NCBI GenBank assembly: GCA_027315105.1
Contig: DAHUYP010000090.1
Span: forward strand, 1-64,000
Reading direction: 5' to 3'
DNA from: Gammaproteobacteria bacterium
Lineage (GTDB): Bacteria > Pseudomonadota > Gammaproteobacteria > Steroidobacterales > Steroidobacteraceae
DNA: 64,000 bases
How positions within the stretch are numbered: position 1 is the first letter of the stretch; every line of letters starts with the position of its first letter. Under the pieces are notes generated by a model. It had not been told where the DNA came from. It ran no database searches and saw nothing but the letters and a program-made list of their open reading frames with translations. A program made the translations under genes and the position numbers. This document shows, piece after piece, positions 26,127-35,353 of this stretch.

Positions 26127-28102
26127 CGCGGATCCGGCGCCGAGGGGGCCGGCGGGGCGGATTCCGGCGGCACGCCGCCCGGCGGCGACGGTGCGCCGGG
26201 GCCGTCGCCGGGTGCCTCGGCCGGGCGGTCGCTGCGGCTGGCCGCGCGGTCGTAGATGTCGGCCAGCTGGAAGCGCGCCTGCACGGCATAGGTGGCCAAC
26301 CGGTCCTTCTGCGACTGCAGCTCCGCCTCGGCCAGATTCGCCAGGTACTGGCTCTGCTCCTCGGCGGCGAGATCGAGCTGCTCGCGCAGGCCCTTGATGC
26401 GATCGGCCAGCAGCGCGACGCGTGCCGCGAACTCGCCGTTGTTGGTGGGCACGGTGGCGCGGGCGCGCTGCACCCGCACCCAGCGATTCTGCAATTCCTG
26501 CAGCGCGGCATCGAGTTCGCGCAGCGAGCGGTGCTCCTTGTAGCTGCGCTCCTTGAAGGCGGCATCGAGCCGCCACAGCAGCACGCCCCTGATCAGGTGC
26601 AGCTTGTCGGCGGCGTCGGCACGCTCCAGGCTCGGCGGCAACACCGCGATGCGCTCCTCGAGATGTGCGATGCGCGCCCATTGGTCGCGCTCCTCGGGGG
26701 TACCGAGCGCGGCCACGTCATCGCCGGTCTCGATGGCGTTGAGTCGCGACTCCATCTCGGCGCGCGCCGCCCGCAGCCGCGCCGGCGCATCGGTCGCCAG
26801 CAGCGCATCGGTGCGCGGCAATCGTTCGGCGTAGGCGCGCTCGCGCGTATCGATCATCGCCGCGAAGGCATCCATCTTCGCGTCCCAGGCGAGCAGTCCG
26901 ACCTGCCAGTAGTTCAGATCGCGGAAATTCTTCAGGCCCTCCTGAAAATCATTGTCGGCCAGCAGCGAATACAGGTAGCGCGATTGCGGCGCATCGGGCA
27001 GCGTCTTGAGCTGCCAGAACCAGCCGTGGTGCGCATCCAGGTCGTCGCCCAGGATGTCCTGCAGCATGTGCCCGCCGCGAATGTGCTCGATCGCCGCGTC
27101 GAGATTGTCCGACTCGGCTGCAAACGACTTGAGGGCCTCTTCGTAGTATTGCGCCGACTGCGCAGGGGCATGGAGCTGACTGAAGGCGAACGGGACGGCG
27201 AGATAGGATTCCTGCACCGCCGCGTCCAGCAGACTGCGGCGCCGCAGTTCGAGCCACGGCGCGAGCGCCGCCCGGTACTCCTGCAGGTCGGCGTGCGCCC
27301 AGCCGGCGCCGAGCAGCGCGCGGCTCGAATACGGTCCATCGAGCCGCACGCGTCCGAGCGGCACCAGCGCCCGCGCCGGATTCTGCGCCTGCAGATAGGC
27401 GAAGCCGAGCGCCAGGTTCGCCTTGTCGCGCAGTTCGAGCAGTTCGGCGCTGGTGGAGTCCATGGTGCCGACCGCCGCCAGGATCGGATCGGCCTCGGGC
27501 AAGCGCCCGGCGCGCACCAGCGCGACGCCGAGATTGAAGCGCGCAAAGGCCATCCAGTCGGGCGCGCCCTGCCAGCTCTTGAGTCGCGCTATGGCCTCGT
27601 CGTAGCGCTGCTGCCGCATCAGCACGTTGACCAGCAGGTTCATGCGCTCGGCTTCGAGACCCGCCGGCAGCGCGCCCTCGATACGGTCCAGCGCGAGCTC
27701 GCTACGATCGTAGTAACCGCGCTCGTACCAGATCTTGGCCAGGTAGAACCAGGCCTTGTTGCGCACGCGCGGCGGAACGCCGTTGCCGAGCAGCGTTTCG
27801 AAGCGGCGGCCGGCTTCGTTGTGCATGCCAAGCTGCAGGTACAGGCCGGCCGCGAGCAACTGCGCGTCCAGCTCGTGATGCGGCATGCGCTGCCACTGGC
27901 TGTAGGCCTCCAGCAGCGTAAGCGCCTGGAGGCCCGAGTCCCGATCGGCCCAGAAATGGAACAGCACGTCGCCGTAATACAGATCCTGCACCTTGACGCT
28001 GGGCAGCTTGTCCGGATCGGACTTGCGCGCCGACCAGGCGGCCGGCGCCGCCGCGGCCAGCAGCGCGCACCCCATTCCGAGCCATGGACGCGCCGGTCTC
28101 AT
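26123..28102 (-). CDS. second periplasmic TPR/coiled-coil protein of the envelope machine
   Basis: 659 residues. Signal peptide (MGCALLAAAAPAAWSA), then TPR-like helices (LDAQLLAAGLYLQLGMHNEAGRRF, RNKAWFYLAKIWYERGYYDRSE, ERMNLLVNVLMRQQRYDEAIARL). A helical middle and a coiled-coil-prone region follow (about 505-605; ELDAALQELQNRWVRV, ALLADRIKGLREQLDLAAEEQ). The C-terminal tail is Pro/Ala/Ser-rich and probably disordered. It is likely a periplasmic scaffold for the ExbB/ExbD/AgmX motor. The gene lies 7 bases after the 28110 gene and overlaps the next TPR gene by four bases. Confidence 0.85.
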   Translation of the reverse strand: MRPARPWLGMGCALLAAAAPAAWSARKSDPDKLPSVKVQDLYYGDVLFHFWADRDSGLQALTLLEAYSQWQRMPHHELDAQLLAAGLYLQLGMHNEAGRRFETLLGNGVPPRVRNKAWFYLAKIWYERGYYDRSELALDRIEGALPAGLEAERMNLLVNVLMRQQRYDEAIARLKSWQGAPDWMAFARFNLGVALVRAGRLPEADPILAAVGTMDSTSAELLELRDKANLALGFAYLQAQNPARALVPLGRVRLDGPYSSRALLGAGWAHADLQEYRAALAPWLELRRRSLLDAAVQESYLAVPFAFSQLHAPAQSAQYYEEALKSFAAESDNLDAAIEHIRGGHMLQDILGDDLDAHHGWFWQLKTLPDAPQSRYLYSLLADNDFQEGLKNFRDLNYWQVGLLAWDAKMDAFAAMIDTRERAYAERLPRTDALLATDAPARLRAARAEMESRLNAIETGDDVAALGTPEERDQWARIAHLEERIAVLPPSLERADAADKLHLIRGVLLWRLDAAFKERSYKEHRSLRELDAALQELQNRWVRVQRARATVPTNNGEFAARVALLADRIKGLREQLDLAAEEQSQYLANLAEAELQSQKDRLATYAVQARFQLADIYDRAASRSDRPAEAPGDGPGAPSPPGGVPPESAPPAPSAPDPR

Positions 28103-28109
28103 GCGTGCG

Positions 28110-28841
28110 CTATTCCCAATCCTTGATCTCGAACTCGGGTTGCTCGGCCCGCTGGTGATCGGTGACCTTGAGCTCGAGATACTTTGCGCCTACGCCTTTT
28201 TCGAACTTCAGGCTGGCGCCGCGGCGGTAATAGCGGTCGTGCGGACCCTTGCCGTCGAAGAATGCCACCAGCTCGTGGGCACCAGCCTTCAGATTGCCGA
28301 CATAGAGGCGCTGCACGCCGCCTTTGGCGAGCGCGGCGACTTCACGCGGGGTGTAGAGATAATTCTGCACGTCGCGGTTGTCGATCTTGAGCGTGATCGA
28401 ATCGAGCGCGAAGAAATCGCCCACATCCATCGATACGAATACCGCCACCTGCGTGTTGGCCGGGAACAGCAGCTCTTCCTCGAGCACGAACAGGTCGCGA
28501 TTGAGATCGACCACGTTCTTCTTGAGGTCCTGAATCTGCTGATCGAGGGCGCGGGTGCCGCCGGTGGCGCCCGCGGCAGCCGTGGCGGCCACGGTATTGT
28601 CGCCGGCAGGATTCTGCGCCGTGGCGGCGGCGGTGCCGGCCGGAGCCGCGGAGCCGGCTGCGGCGGGTGCCGCGGGCGCGGCCCCCACGGCGCCGGCTGC
28701 CTGGACCGCGGCGGCGGCGAAGCTCAACGCCGCGAGCAGCAGCGATGGCGCCAGCCGGCGCGCGTGCCGACGCGAGATGCCCAGCGGGCGGGAGGGAAGC
28801 GATGTATTCATGGGTCTCGGGCCGATCAGGTGGAGATTCAT
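28110..28841 (-). CDS. exported protein, coiled coil plus beta domain, unrecognised
   Basis: 243 residues from ATG 28841, which sits in an ATGA overlap with the thioredoxin-like gene. ATG 28811 is the alternative and leaves the signal peptide intact (LAPSLLLAALSFAAAAVQA). A long Ala/Gly/Pro linker follows, then a short coiled coil (ALDQQIQDLKKNVVDLNRDLFVLEEELL) and a C-terminal beta-rich domain (TQVAVFVSMDVGDFFALDSI, VQRLYVGNLKAGAHELVAFF, EFEIKDWE). It is periplasmic by prediction. Family unknown to me. Its place in the operon suggests a structural part of the same complex. Confidence 0.78.
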   Translation of the reverse strand: MNLHLIGPRPMNTSLPSRPLGISRRHARRLAPSLLLAALSFAAAAVQAAGAVGAAPAAPAAAGSAAPAGTAAATAQNPAGDNTVAATAAAGATGGTRALDQQIQDLKKNVVDLNRDLFVLEEELLFPANTQVAVFVSMDVGDFFALDSITLKIDNRDVQNYLYTPREVAALAKGGVQRLYVGNLKAGAHELVAFFDGKGPHDRYYRRGASLKFEKGVGAKYLELKVTDHQRAEQPEFEIKDWE

Positions 28842-29389
28842 GGTGCCGTCACGTTGTCGTCCAGCAGCGCGCGGATCTGCGTCACGTAGGTGCCCTCGTC
28901 GGCACGGTCGTCGTCGTGCAGATAGCGCACGACTCCGGAGCGATCGATCAGCACGCTTGCCGGCAGGCGCTCGATCGTGAATGCACGGCTGACCGACTTG
29001 CTGGAGTCGATCAGCAGCGGGAACGCCTGGGCATGAGCGCGCGCGTATTGCTGTGCGCGCTGCGCGTCGTCATCGACACTGATGGCCAGCACGATCAAAC
29101 CCGAGGAGCGATAGGTGTTATAGAGTCGGTCCAGCGTCGCGAGCTGCTTGGCGCAGGTGCTGCAGCGGCTGCTCCAGAACGAGACGACGACCGGCTGGCC
29201 GCGATATTCCGACAACCGCACGTTGCTGCCGGCGAAGGCCGGCAGCGCAAAGTCGGGCGCCGTCTGCCCGATCAGGCGGTTCGCAGCCGCTACGCTGATG
29301 CGGCCTGCCGGGGTGAGGGTGGCCAGCAGGGCCGCAATGGCAAGCCCGGCCCCGAACCAAAACCTGCGGGATGGAGTGCGCGCTGTCAT
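28838..29389 (-). CDS. exported thioredoxin-like (redoxin/TlpA-type) protein
   Basis: 183 residues. N-terminal membrane anchor or signal peptide (FWFGAGLAIAALLATL), then an AhpC/TSA-redoxin fold: APDFALPAFAGSNVRLSEYRGQPVVVSFW, the CxxC site RCSTCAKQ (about residues 78-85), and the cis-Pro loop RLPASVLIDRSG. It would act as a periplasmic thiol-disulfide reductase, perhaps for cytochrome c maturation or for Cys in neighbouring proteins. ATG 29389 was chosen; ATG 29446 is possible but gives a long charged leader. It heads the operon that runs to 18837. Confidence 0.85.
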   Translation of the reverse strand: MTARTPSRRFWFGAGLAIAALLATLTPAGRISVAAANRLIGQTAPDFALPAFAGSNVRLSEYRGQPVVVSFWSSRCSTCAKQLATLDRLYNTYRSSGLIVLAISVDDDAQRAQQYARAHAQAFPLLIDSSKSVSRAFTIERLPASVLIDRSGVVRYLHDDDRADEGTYVTQIRALLDDNVTAP

Positions 29390-29722
29390 CGATCCCAATT
29401 TGACATCATTCGCCGGCGCGCGGCGACTATCGAAGCGCAAATACATGACTTTGCTCGCATTCAGGTTCTCGGGGCGCACACTTCTGTCCGCACGGTCCGG
29501 ATCGCTGGCACCGGACGATTGCGGCCGCAGCACCGCGCGGTTGGCTCGCGCCTGCACCGCGCGCGGTGGTGCGCCTCGCGCATTCAATGCTCGACGGCGC
29601 GCACCGCGGCTCCGGCCGCTCATGCAGACAGGCTCAGTGCGATGTTGCGGCAGACCGCGCTTTCCTGGAATGGCCGCCAGCGTCGGTAAAGCGCGACAAA
29701 TCAATGGCGTGCACGGCGAGCG
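29390..29722. other. non-coding spacer upstream of the thioredoxin/TPR/Exb operon
   Basis: About 330 bases separate the DUF1501-like gene's hairpin from the thioredoxin-like start. The open frames here look like GC artefacts with no start-site support. The region should contain the promoter of the long minus-strand operon, but I do not see a convincing -35/-10 pair. Confidence 0.5.
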
Positions 29723-29746
29723 CGGCGGCGCTCGGCCGCGCCGCCG
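29723..29746 (-). terminator. 9-bp hairpin directly after the DUF1501-like stop codon
   Basis: CGGCGGCGC (29723-29731) pairs perfectly with GCGCCGCCG (29738-29746) around a six-base loop. It begins at the base next to the stop codon at 29747. No T-run follows on either strand, so it would be a pause/stabilising hairpin or an atypical terminator separating the cytochrome cassette from the TPR/Exb operon. Confidence 0.45.
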
Positions 29747-31339
29747 TCAGGCGATCACGCCGTTGACCACCGAGGGCAGCTGGCCGAACGCAATCAGATT
29801 GTCGTAGTTCGCGGCCGCCCCCAGACCTTCCGCCAGCCCAGAGTTCCAGCGCACCGATTGGAACGCGCCGGCCTGTCCGTGCAGCGCCATGTAATTGAGC
29901 ACCACGGTCTCGGCCAGCAGGTTGACCGCGTTGGCCGCAATGCTGCCGGTCGCGTTGACGGTGCCATCGGCATTGTAACTGCCGATCTGCTGCATCGTGG
30001 CGGTCGGCCGTGCCTTGGGATCGAACACCAGCATCAGCGAGGCCGCGGTGGCCGTGTTGTCCGCGATCCACATGCCCTTGCCGCGGCCGTTCACGGAGTT
30101 GTCGGGCATGCCGTTGGAGATCAGCGAGCCGTCGCTGAACACATAGATCATCAGCGGCACCCCGACGCGCGCCGCGTATTCCAGGCAGGCGCCGATGCAT
30201 TGGCCGGCCTTGAAGTCGCGCTGTTCGCCGGTGGCGCGGGTGCTGTCGTGATAATCGTAGCCGCCCATCTCGATCGTGCCCGCACCGGCATAGCCATTGA
30301 TGACCATCTTCATGACCGAGGCCGTGGCCAGGAACTCCGGGTCCTGCATGTCGGTGGGACTGAAGATGCCGCTGCTGCCGGTGATATTGGTGTCCTGCAT
30401 CGGATCGAGGGCCGACAGGGCGTTGCCGTATTTGTCCACCAGGTAGGCCGCATCGACGTAGCTGCACTGCACCAGGTTCTTGATCGCCGCGTCCTGGGTG
30501 GCCGCCAGGCCGGTGCTCACCTGCCCGAGCTTGGCGGCGCTGATGCGCTCCACCGACTCGAGCACCGACACCGCATCGGCCTGGTCGAGCAGCCCCACCA
30601 GCGATCCGGTGTTGACCAGCCCGGTCACATCCGAGGGCTGCGTCACGACGGTCGGGTTCACGGTCGGATCGATCATGTAGGCCGGCGCCATGGAATTGCC
30701 GCCGGAGGCGGTCGCCTCGGTGCCGATGAGCACCAGCAACGAGCCGGCGGCGCCGGCCGTGTGAATTCCATACATCGGATTATGGGGATTCAGATTGGTG
30801 TCGGTCTGGCTGATGGCCGGAATGACGGCACCGTTGACGCGGCCGATCGTGGTCGATGCGGCGCGCTGCGTGATGCCGCGCAAATACGCGCTGTCGCTGT
30901 GCATTGCCAGTCCGAGCGTCGTGTTGACGAAGTTGCCCGTGCCGACGGACGAGTTGGGGATCATGTTGCCGGGCAACCCGAGCTTGTTGTAGCCGGCCGT
31001 GGTCAGGAAATCGAGCTGCCCGCCGGCACCGCCGACCAGCGCGTTCGAGCCGGCGATGTTGCCGCCGCCCGCCAGATCGAAGGCGATGAAGGGCACCTTG
31101 CCCGCGCCGGGCCGGATGTTGCACGGCGTCGTCACCAGTGCCTGTATGTCGGGCGCAAGCGTCGCGTAGGCCTTGCGCGGTTCGGCGAACAGGCTGAAAA
31201 ACGAGCCCATGCCGACCACGGTCGCACCGCCGCCGATCAGGCCGCGGCCCAGGAACTCGCGGCGGCTCACTGGTGGCCGATGGTCGAGGTTTCGCAGCGC
31301 ATGCGGGCTCGGCGGGCGTCGCGGCGGCGGCTTCTTCAT
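29747..31339 (-). CDS. Tat-exported DUF1501-like protein
   Basis: 530 residues. ATG 31339 has AGAGG eight bases upstream. A twin-arginine signal, SRREFLGRG (about residues 25-33), precedes a hydrophobic GGGATVVGMGSFF stretch, so a folded protein is exported by Tat. The mature part carries FIAFDLAGGGNIAGSN, GLAMHSDSAYLRGI, MGGYDYHDSTRATGEQRD and VPLMIYVFSDGSL, which resemble the DUF1501 (sulfatase/alkaline-phosphatase-like) proteins that pair with planctomycete-type cytochromes. Enzymatic activity is unknown. It is the last gene of a three-gene minus-strand cassette with two CxxCH proteins. Confidence 0.75.
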   Translation of the reverse strand: MKKPPPRRPPSPHALRNLDHRPPVSRREFLGRGLIGGGATVVGMGSFFSLFAEPRKAYATLAPDIQALVTTPCNIRPGAGKVPFIAFDLAGGGNIAGSNALVGGAGGQLDFLTTAGYNKLGLPGNMIPNSSVGTGNFVNTTLGLAMHSDSAYLRGITQRAASTTIGRVNGAVIPAISQTDTNLNPHNPMYGIHTAGAAGSLLVLIGTEATASGGNSMAPAYMIDPTVNPTVVTQPSDVTGLVNTGSLVGLLDQADAVSVLESVERISAAKLGQVSTGLAATQDAAIKNLVQCSYVDAAYLVDKYGNALSALDPMQDTNITGSSGIFSPTDMQDPEFLATASVMKMVINGYAGAGTIEMGGYDYHDSTRATGEQRDFKAGQCIGACLEYAARVGVPLMIYVFSDGSLISNGMPDNSVNGRGKGMWIADNTATAASLMLVFDPKARPTATMQQIGSYNADGTVNATGSIAANAVNLLAETVVLNYMALHGQAGAFQSVRWNSGLAEGLGAAANYDNLIAFGQLPSVVNGVIA

Positions 31340-31382
31340 GGCATCGGCCTCTGGCTGGTCGTCGGGTGGCGTAACAACATGG

Positions 31383-33863
31383 CTATTTGATCGAGGTCGT
31401 GGCACTCGACAGCACCGCGGCGCACGCTGCCATCGTGATGACCTGCGTGCGCCCAGCCGGGCACGTGCTGCCGCCGCACGTGGATAGGTTCGAGATCAGG
31501 TTGTAGAGCTCATTGCTGACCACGCTCGCGCTCGGCTGGGTCGCGATGTTCTGCCCGATCAGGTTGTTGATGAGCGGCTGGACGATCTGATCCATGGCGC
31601 TGGTGGAGCCGAAGGCCGTGCCCGGCGCCGCGGCGAAGTTGAAGCCCGGGAAGAACGCCGGCCCGAGCGTCGGGTCGTTGACCAGCGCCTGGCAGTACTG
31701 CATCGCCAGCTGCGTACCGGCGATCTGTGCCCCCGAGCTGATGCTCTGGATGTCGAACACCGTCGGCAGCTGCTGCTGGACGGTCAGGTAGGTCACATTC
31801 ACGGCCGGGACCGTCGGCGAGACGGTCGACAGCTTCGACATCGTGGCGTTGACCTCGTCGAATACGCGCACGCCGATTTCCGAGGACGCGACCAGATCGA
31901 CCGGCGTCGGCGGCGTCGGCGTCGCGTCGGTATAAGTGTGGCTGCTGGTCCCGATCTGCGCGAAGGTCAGGAAGAACTGGTCGGCGCCGGGTCCGTTCTG
32001 CAGCGGAATCACGGTGCCGATCGGCGACAGCAGCTGACCGCTGGTCGGCGAGTAGTCGTTGGCGTTCACGTTCACGCTCAGCGGGATGTACGCCTGATCG
32101 ACCGGTACTTCCACGCCGTTCAGGCCGATGCGAATGCCGGCGATCGGGATGTTGCTGCTCGGCTTGAAGGTCGGATCGAGGTTGATGAAGGTCGGCCGGT
32201 CGAACAGGTAGCTGTAGCTGTCGTACTGACTGGCCGTGAACATGATGTACGACTGCGGGATGCTGACCAGGCCGCTGATGTCGAACAGCAGGTAATAGCT
32301 CGCACCGACGCCGGCGGCATAATTCTGCTGGATCTGCTGCAGCGTCAGGGCCACGTCGTGCACGGCCGCGAAGCGCACCACGCCCTGCCACGGATGATCG
32401 CCCGAGGTCTCGTTGCCGAGCAGGAAGGCGAAGCTGGAGTCCCAGTTATTGAGCGTGCCCCCGGTCGAGCCGTCGATGTCGCCGGTGAACACGCCGTTCA
32501 CGTAGAGGCGGCGCCCGTGGGTCGGATCGTAGGTCAGCACCACATGCTGCAGCGCAGCCTGCGCCAGTTGATTGCTGGCATTGGTCAGCAGGGTCGGCGC
32601 ACCGTTGAGGTCGCTGTTGCTGTTGCGGTTGAAGATGTTGTACTGGAAGGCGTTCTGGGCCACGGTGAAATTGCGCAGCGTGTCGCCGCCCGAATAGCTG
32701 GCCACGTACGCCTTGGTCTGCGTGACGTTGGCCGCATTCACCCACAGTTCGACGCTGTACTGGCCGGCGGCGGTCAGCTTGTTGTAGAGCTTGGAGCTGG
32801 TGGCGGTGCTCGCCTGGGCCCGCCCGTTGGTGGTGAAGCTGATGCCCCAGCCCCCGACCCAGGCGGCATCGCCCGAGAGCGTCAGGTCCATGGAGGGATC
32901 CACACCGCTGGTGTCGTAGGCCGTCAGGCCGGTGCCTTCCTTGAACTGCCACTTGGCGATGTCGTGGGCGTCGTAGCGGTTGGCGCCGGAGGCCACGGTG
33001 CCCTGCGTGAGCGTGAGCGCTTTCGACACGATCAGCGACGGATCGACCGGCGTGACGGTGATGCCGTTGGCGAAGGCCTGGATCGCGGCCAGCATGGTCG
33101 CGGCGCTCGCCGGGCAGTTCACCGGGTTGCCCCAGCAGTTGTGCGACTGTTGCGCCAGGCGAATGTAGAAATTCGAGCTCGGCGGCGAATTGAGCGAGAT
33201 CTCCGGCTGTGCGGCCGCGTAGGCCGTGGCGATGTTGTCGCTGGCGAAATACGGCGACTGTGGCGTCGCCGCGGTATCGGAGTGGCAGCGCGAGCACCAT
33301 TGCTGCACCACCGGATAGACGGTGGACTGGAACAGCGTGGTATCGGTCGGAAACACCTTGGTGGCACCGACGGTCTGCGAAGGCGGCGCCGTCAGCTGGA
33401 TCTGCGTGCCGCCCGACGTGCCGGCGCCGCCGCCGGCCCAGTTGCTGATCCAGGTGGTCAGGATGTCGGCGCAGGCCTGCGTGCTCGCGAGCCAGCAGTT
33501 GTGGCCGCTGCCCACCTTCTGCACCATCAGCGAGGTCTCGGGCTGTGACAGGTTGACGACCGTGAGCGCCGCGCTGTAGGCCTGATTGATGTCGTCCGAG
33601 CGGGCGAACATCGGGCTCTGCCCGCCGGCCTTGTGGCAGGCGCCGCAACGATTGCTCGGCGAGATATTGACCCAGAGGTTGGCTTCGAACGCCTGCACGT
33701 CCGCGCTGCCCGGCGCGGGGCCGCTGTAGGCCGCCGCCGCCGCCGCCAGCTGGATGTTCGGGTTCTGTGTCGTCGGTGCGCCGCCCGAGCAGGCGCCGAG
33801 CGCCAGTGCCGCGAGGCCCAGCAGCAGGCGCGAGAGCGTCATGGGTTGCAACTGGGCTTTCAC
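31383..33863 (-). CDS. LamG-domain lipoprotein with two CxxCH heme-type motifs
   Basis: 826 residues. Lipoprotein signal with lipobox ALGAC (Cys about 25). Two c-type heme motifs lie in the N-terminal third: CGACH at about 73-77 and CSRCH at about 190-194. A LamG/concanavalin-like module follows at about 305-505 (WQFKEGTGLTAYDTSG, YSVELWVNAANVTQTK, LQHVVLTYDPTHGRRLYVNG, FLLGNETSGDHPWQGVVRFAAVHD). The C-terminal 300 residues are unrecognised. The architecture fits a surface or periplasmic cytochrome-like protein that may bind a polysaccharide. Heme attachment is predicted from motifs only. It lies 11 bases after the 33875 gene. Confidence 0.82.
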   Translation of the reverse strand: MKAQLQPMTLSRLLLGLAALALGACSGGAPTTQNPNIQLAAAAAAYSGPAPGSADVQAFEANLWVNISPSNRCGACHKAGGQSPMFARSDDINQAYSAALTVVNLSQPETSLMVQKVGSGHNCWLASTQACADILTTWISNWAGGGAGTSGGTQIQLTAPPSQTVGATKVFPTDTTLFQSTVYPVVQQWCSRCHSDTAATPQSPYFASDNIATAYAAAQPEISLNSPPSSNFYIRLAQQSHNCWGNPVNCPASAATMLAAIQAFANGITVTPVDPSLIVSKALTLTQGTVASGANRYDAHDIAKWQFKEGTGLTAYDTSGVDPSMDLTLSGDAAWVGGWGISFTTNGRAQASTATSSKLYNKLTAAGQYSVELWVNAANVTQTKAYVASYSGGDTLRNFTVAQNAFQYNIFNRNSNSDLNGAPTLLTNASNQLAQAALQHVVLTYDPTHGRRLYVNGVFTGDIDGSTGGTLNNWDSSFAFLLGNETSGDHPWQGVVRFAAVHDVALTLQQIQQNYAAGVGASYYLLFDISGLVSIPQSYIMFTASQYDSYSYLFDRPTFINLDPTFKPSSNIPIAGIRIGLNGVEVPVDQAYIPLSVNVNANDYSPTSGQLLSPIGTVIPLQNGPGADQFFLTFAQIGTSSHTYTDATPTPPTPVDLVASSEIGVRVFDEVNATMSKLSTVSPTVPAVNVTYLTVQQQLPTVFDIQSISSGAQIAGTQLAMQYCQALVNDPTLGPAFFPGFNFAAAPGTAFGSTSAMDQIVQPLINNLIGQNIATQPSASVVSNELYNLISNLSTCGGSTCPAGRTQVITMAACAAVLSSATTSIK

Positions 33864-33874
33864 GACCGCGCCTC

Positions 33875-35053
33875 CTACTGGCCCATGCAGTAGACGGCGG
33901 ATTCAGCGAACGCCGTCTTCATGTTGTAGTTCGAGGAGATGAAGTCGGAGGTGATCTGAGCCGCCTGGGCGCGATCGGCGGCATTGCTCGGCAGGCGCAG
34001 GCACATCGCCTGGAACGCCTTCTGCACCTGGCAGGCCGCGAACTGCCTGGAGCCCTCGATCTCCTGTCCGAACGACTTGGCGCCGTTGCCGCGGCCGGGC
34101 AGTGAGCTGCTCCAGCCGAGCAGCGCATTCGGGCCGCTGCGCCAGTAGTTGATCCAGCTGTCGTCGGTCGTAATGTGACCGTACGGGAAATTGCCGGTGT
34201 TGATGCCGTACTTGGCCTGTACCTGGCCCGCCGTGTAGACCATCCGGCCGCTGACGGTGTCGAAATTGTAGTAGGCAAACGCGCCCGCGAGCGCGTCCAT
34301 GCCCGAATGGCAGCCGATGCAGACGTTCAGGAACGTACGGCTGTCGCCGCCCGGGGAGCGCGACGGATCCTGGCGGATGCGATCCGGCGGGCGCGTGGTA
34401 TCCATGATCGTCGGCAGGTCGTCGCACATGTAGTTGATCATCGTGAATCGCACCATGGCGCGATTCGTGCCCAGGTAGAAGAAGGCCGAGGCGCCGCCGT
34501 AGGTGGTCATGACGCCGGCGGTGGCCGCGGACGCTATCCCGGTCAGTGACGACTGCGTCTGCGCCTGCAGCACCTTCGACAGATCGGCGCCGTTGTCGTC
34601 CAGGTACTGGTAGTGATTGTTGTTGGCGGGCGAATAGCCCGGCACACCCGACATGTTGCCGGTGTAGACCAGGTCGGCCGACAGCACGGTGTTGTACGGC
34701 ACGTTGTCGCGCACCATGCCGATGATGGTCGCGGTGTAGTCGTTCAGCGGCACGAACACGCTCTGCGCCTTGTTGGTCATCGGCGCCGCGAAGTTGCGCA
34801 CCGTGACGTTGTAGAAGCTCGGATCCTGCATCGCGAGTTGCGCGGCCGCCGACGCACTGCCCGAGCTGATGTCGTTCGCCATCTGCGACAGCACCGATGG
34901 GCTCGGTTCGGTTCCGGTGATACGGCCGAACAGGCGCTCGGCCTGCTCGGTGGCGCCGGCGAACGCCGGCGCAAACGGCTGCGACACCGGCAGGGCCGCC
35001 AGCAGCGCGGCCAGCGTCCTGCCCACACGCGGGGTGTTTGAGCGGTCGAACAT
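33875..35053 (-). CDS. exported CxxCH protein with DUF1585/DUF1588-like C-terminus
   Basis: 392 residues with a signal peptide (TLAALLAALPVSQPFAPAFA). One heme-type motif occurs in FLNVCIGCHSGMDALAGAFAYYNFD (Cys about 245). That context resembles the planctomycete-cytochrome PSD proteins, where C-x-x-C-H is followed by D-x-L/G-F. The rest is a helical domain (VRFTMINYMCDDLPTIMDTTRPPDRIRQDPS). GGGAG nine bases before ATG 35053 supports the start. It is the first gene of a cassette with the LamG lipoprotein and the DUF1501-like protein, the same family pairing seen in planctomycetes. The substrate is unknown. Confidence 0.72.
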   Translation of the reverse strand: MFDRSNTPRVGRTLAALLAALPVSQPFAPAFAGATEQAERLFGRITGTEPSPSVLSQMANDISSGSASAAAQLAMQDPSFYNVTVRNFAAPMTNKAQSVFVPLNDYTATIIGMVRDNVPYNTVLSADLVYTGNMSGVPGYSPANNNHYQYLDDNGADLSKVLQAQTQSSLTGIASAATAGVMTTYGGASAFFYLGTNRAMVRFTMINYMCDDLPTIMDTTRPPDRIRQDPSRSPGGDSRTFLNVCIGCHSGMDALAGAFAYYNFDTVSGRMVYTAGQVQAKYGINTGNFPYGHITTDDSWINYWRSGPNALLGWSSSLPGRGNGAKSFGQEIEGSRQFAACQVQKAFQAMCLRLPSNAADRAQAAQITSDFISSNYNMKTAFAESAVYCMGQ

Positions 35054-35098
35054 TTCTTGAAGCTCCCTGCACCCGTCGTCGAGTGCACCTTGGCGGCT

Positions 35099-35128
35099 AT
35101 GATAGGCACGTTGATAGACGCTCCGTAA
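35099..35128 (-). promoter_or_regulatory. candidate promoter of the CxxCH/LamG/DUF1501 cassette
   Basis: On the minus strand TTACGG (35123-35128) and TATCAT (35099-35104) are 18 bases apart. This leaves a leader of about 40 bases to ATG 35053. The remainder of the 300-base divergent spacer (35054-35353) shows no convincing plus-strand promoter. A TTGACG at about 35319 lacks a -10 box. Confidence 0.45.
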
Positions 35129-35353
35129 TGTCGCCGAGTGCCGACGATCGCGGCCATTACGTCAATGGCGCTATGCTGCAAACCATGTGAATGCCCGCGA
35201 CGAGCCGCCAGCGCTATGCTGAACACGACACAACGCACGGATTTGGGCAGCGTGCGTCTGTTCTCATGGCGCTGCGGCGCAAGCGGACTCGAACGCGATC
35301 GCGCACGGCTGTGATGCAGTTGACGGTGCAATGAGGCGAGGAAGGTACAGAAA

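Noticed and set aside
35319-35345. TTGACG-based promoter for the HzsA-related gene
   Set aside because: No acceptable -10 box at 15-19 bases; the sequence there is the AGGAAGG ribosome site.
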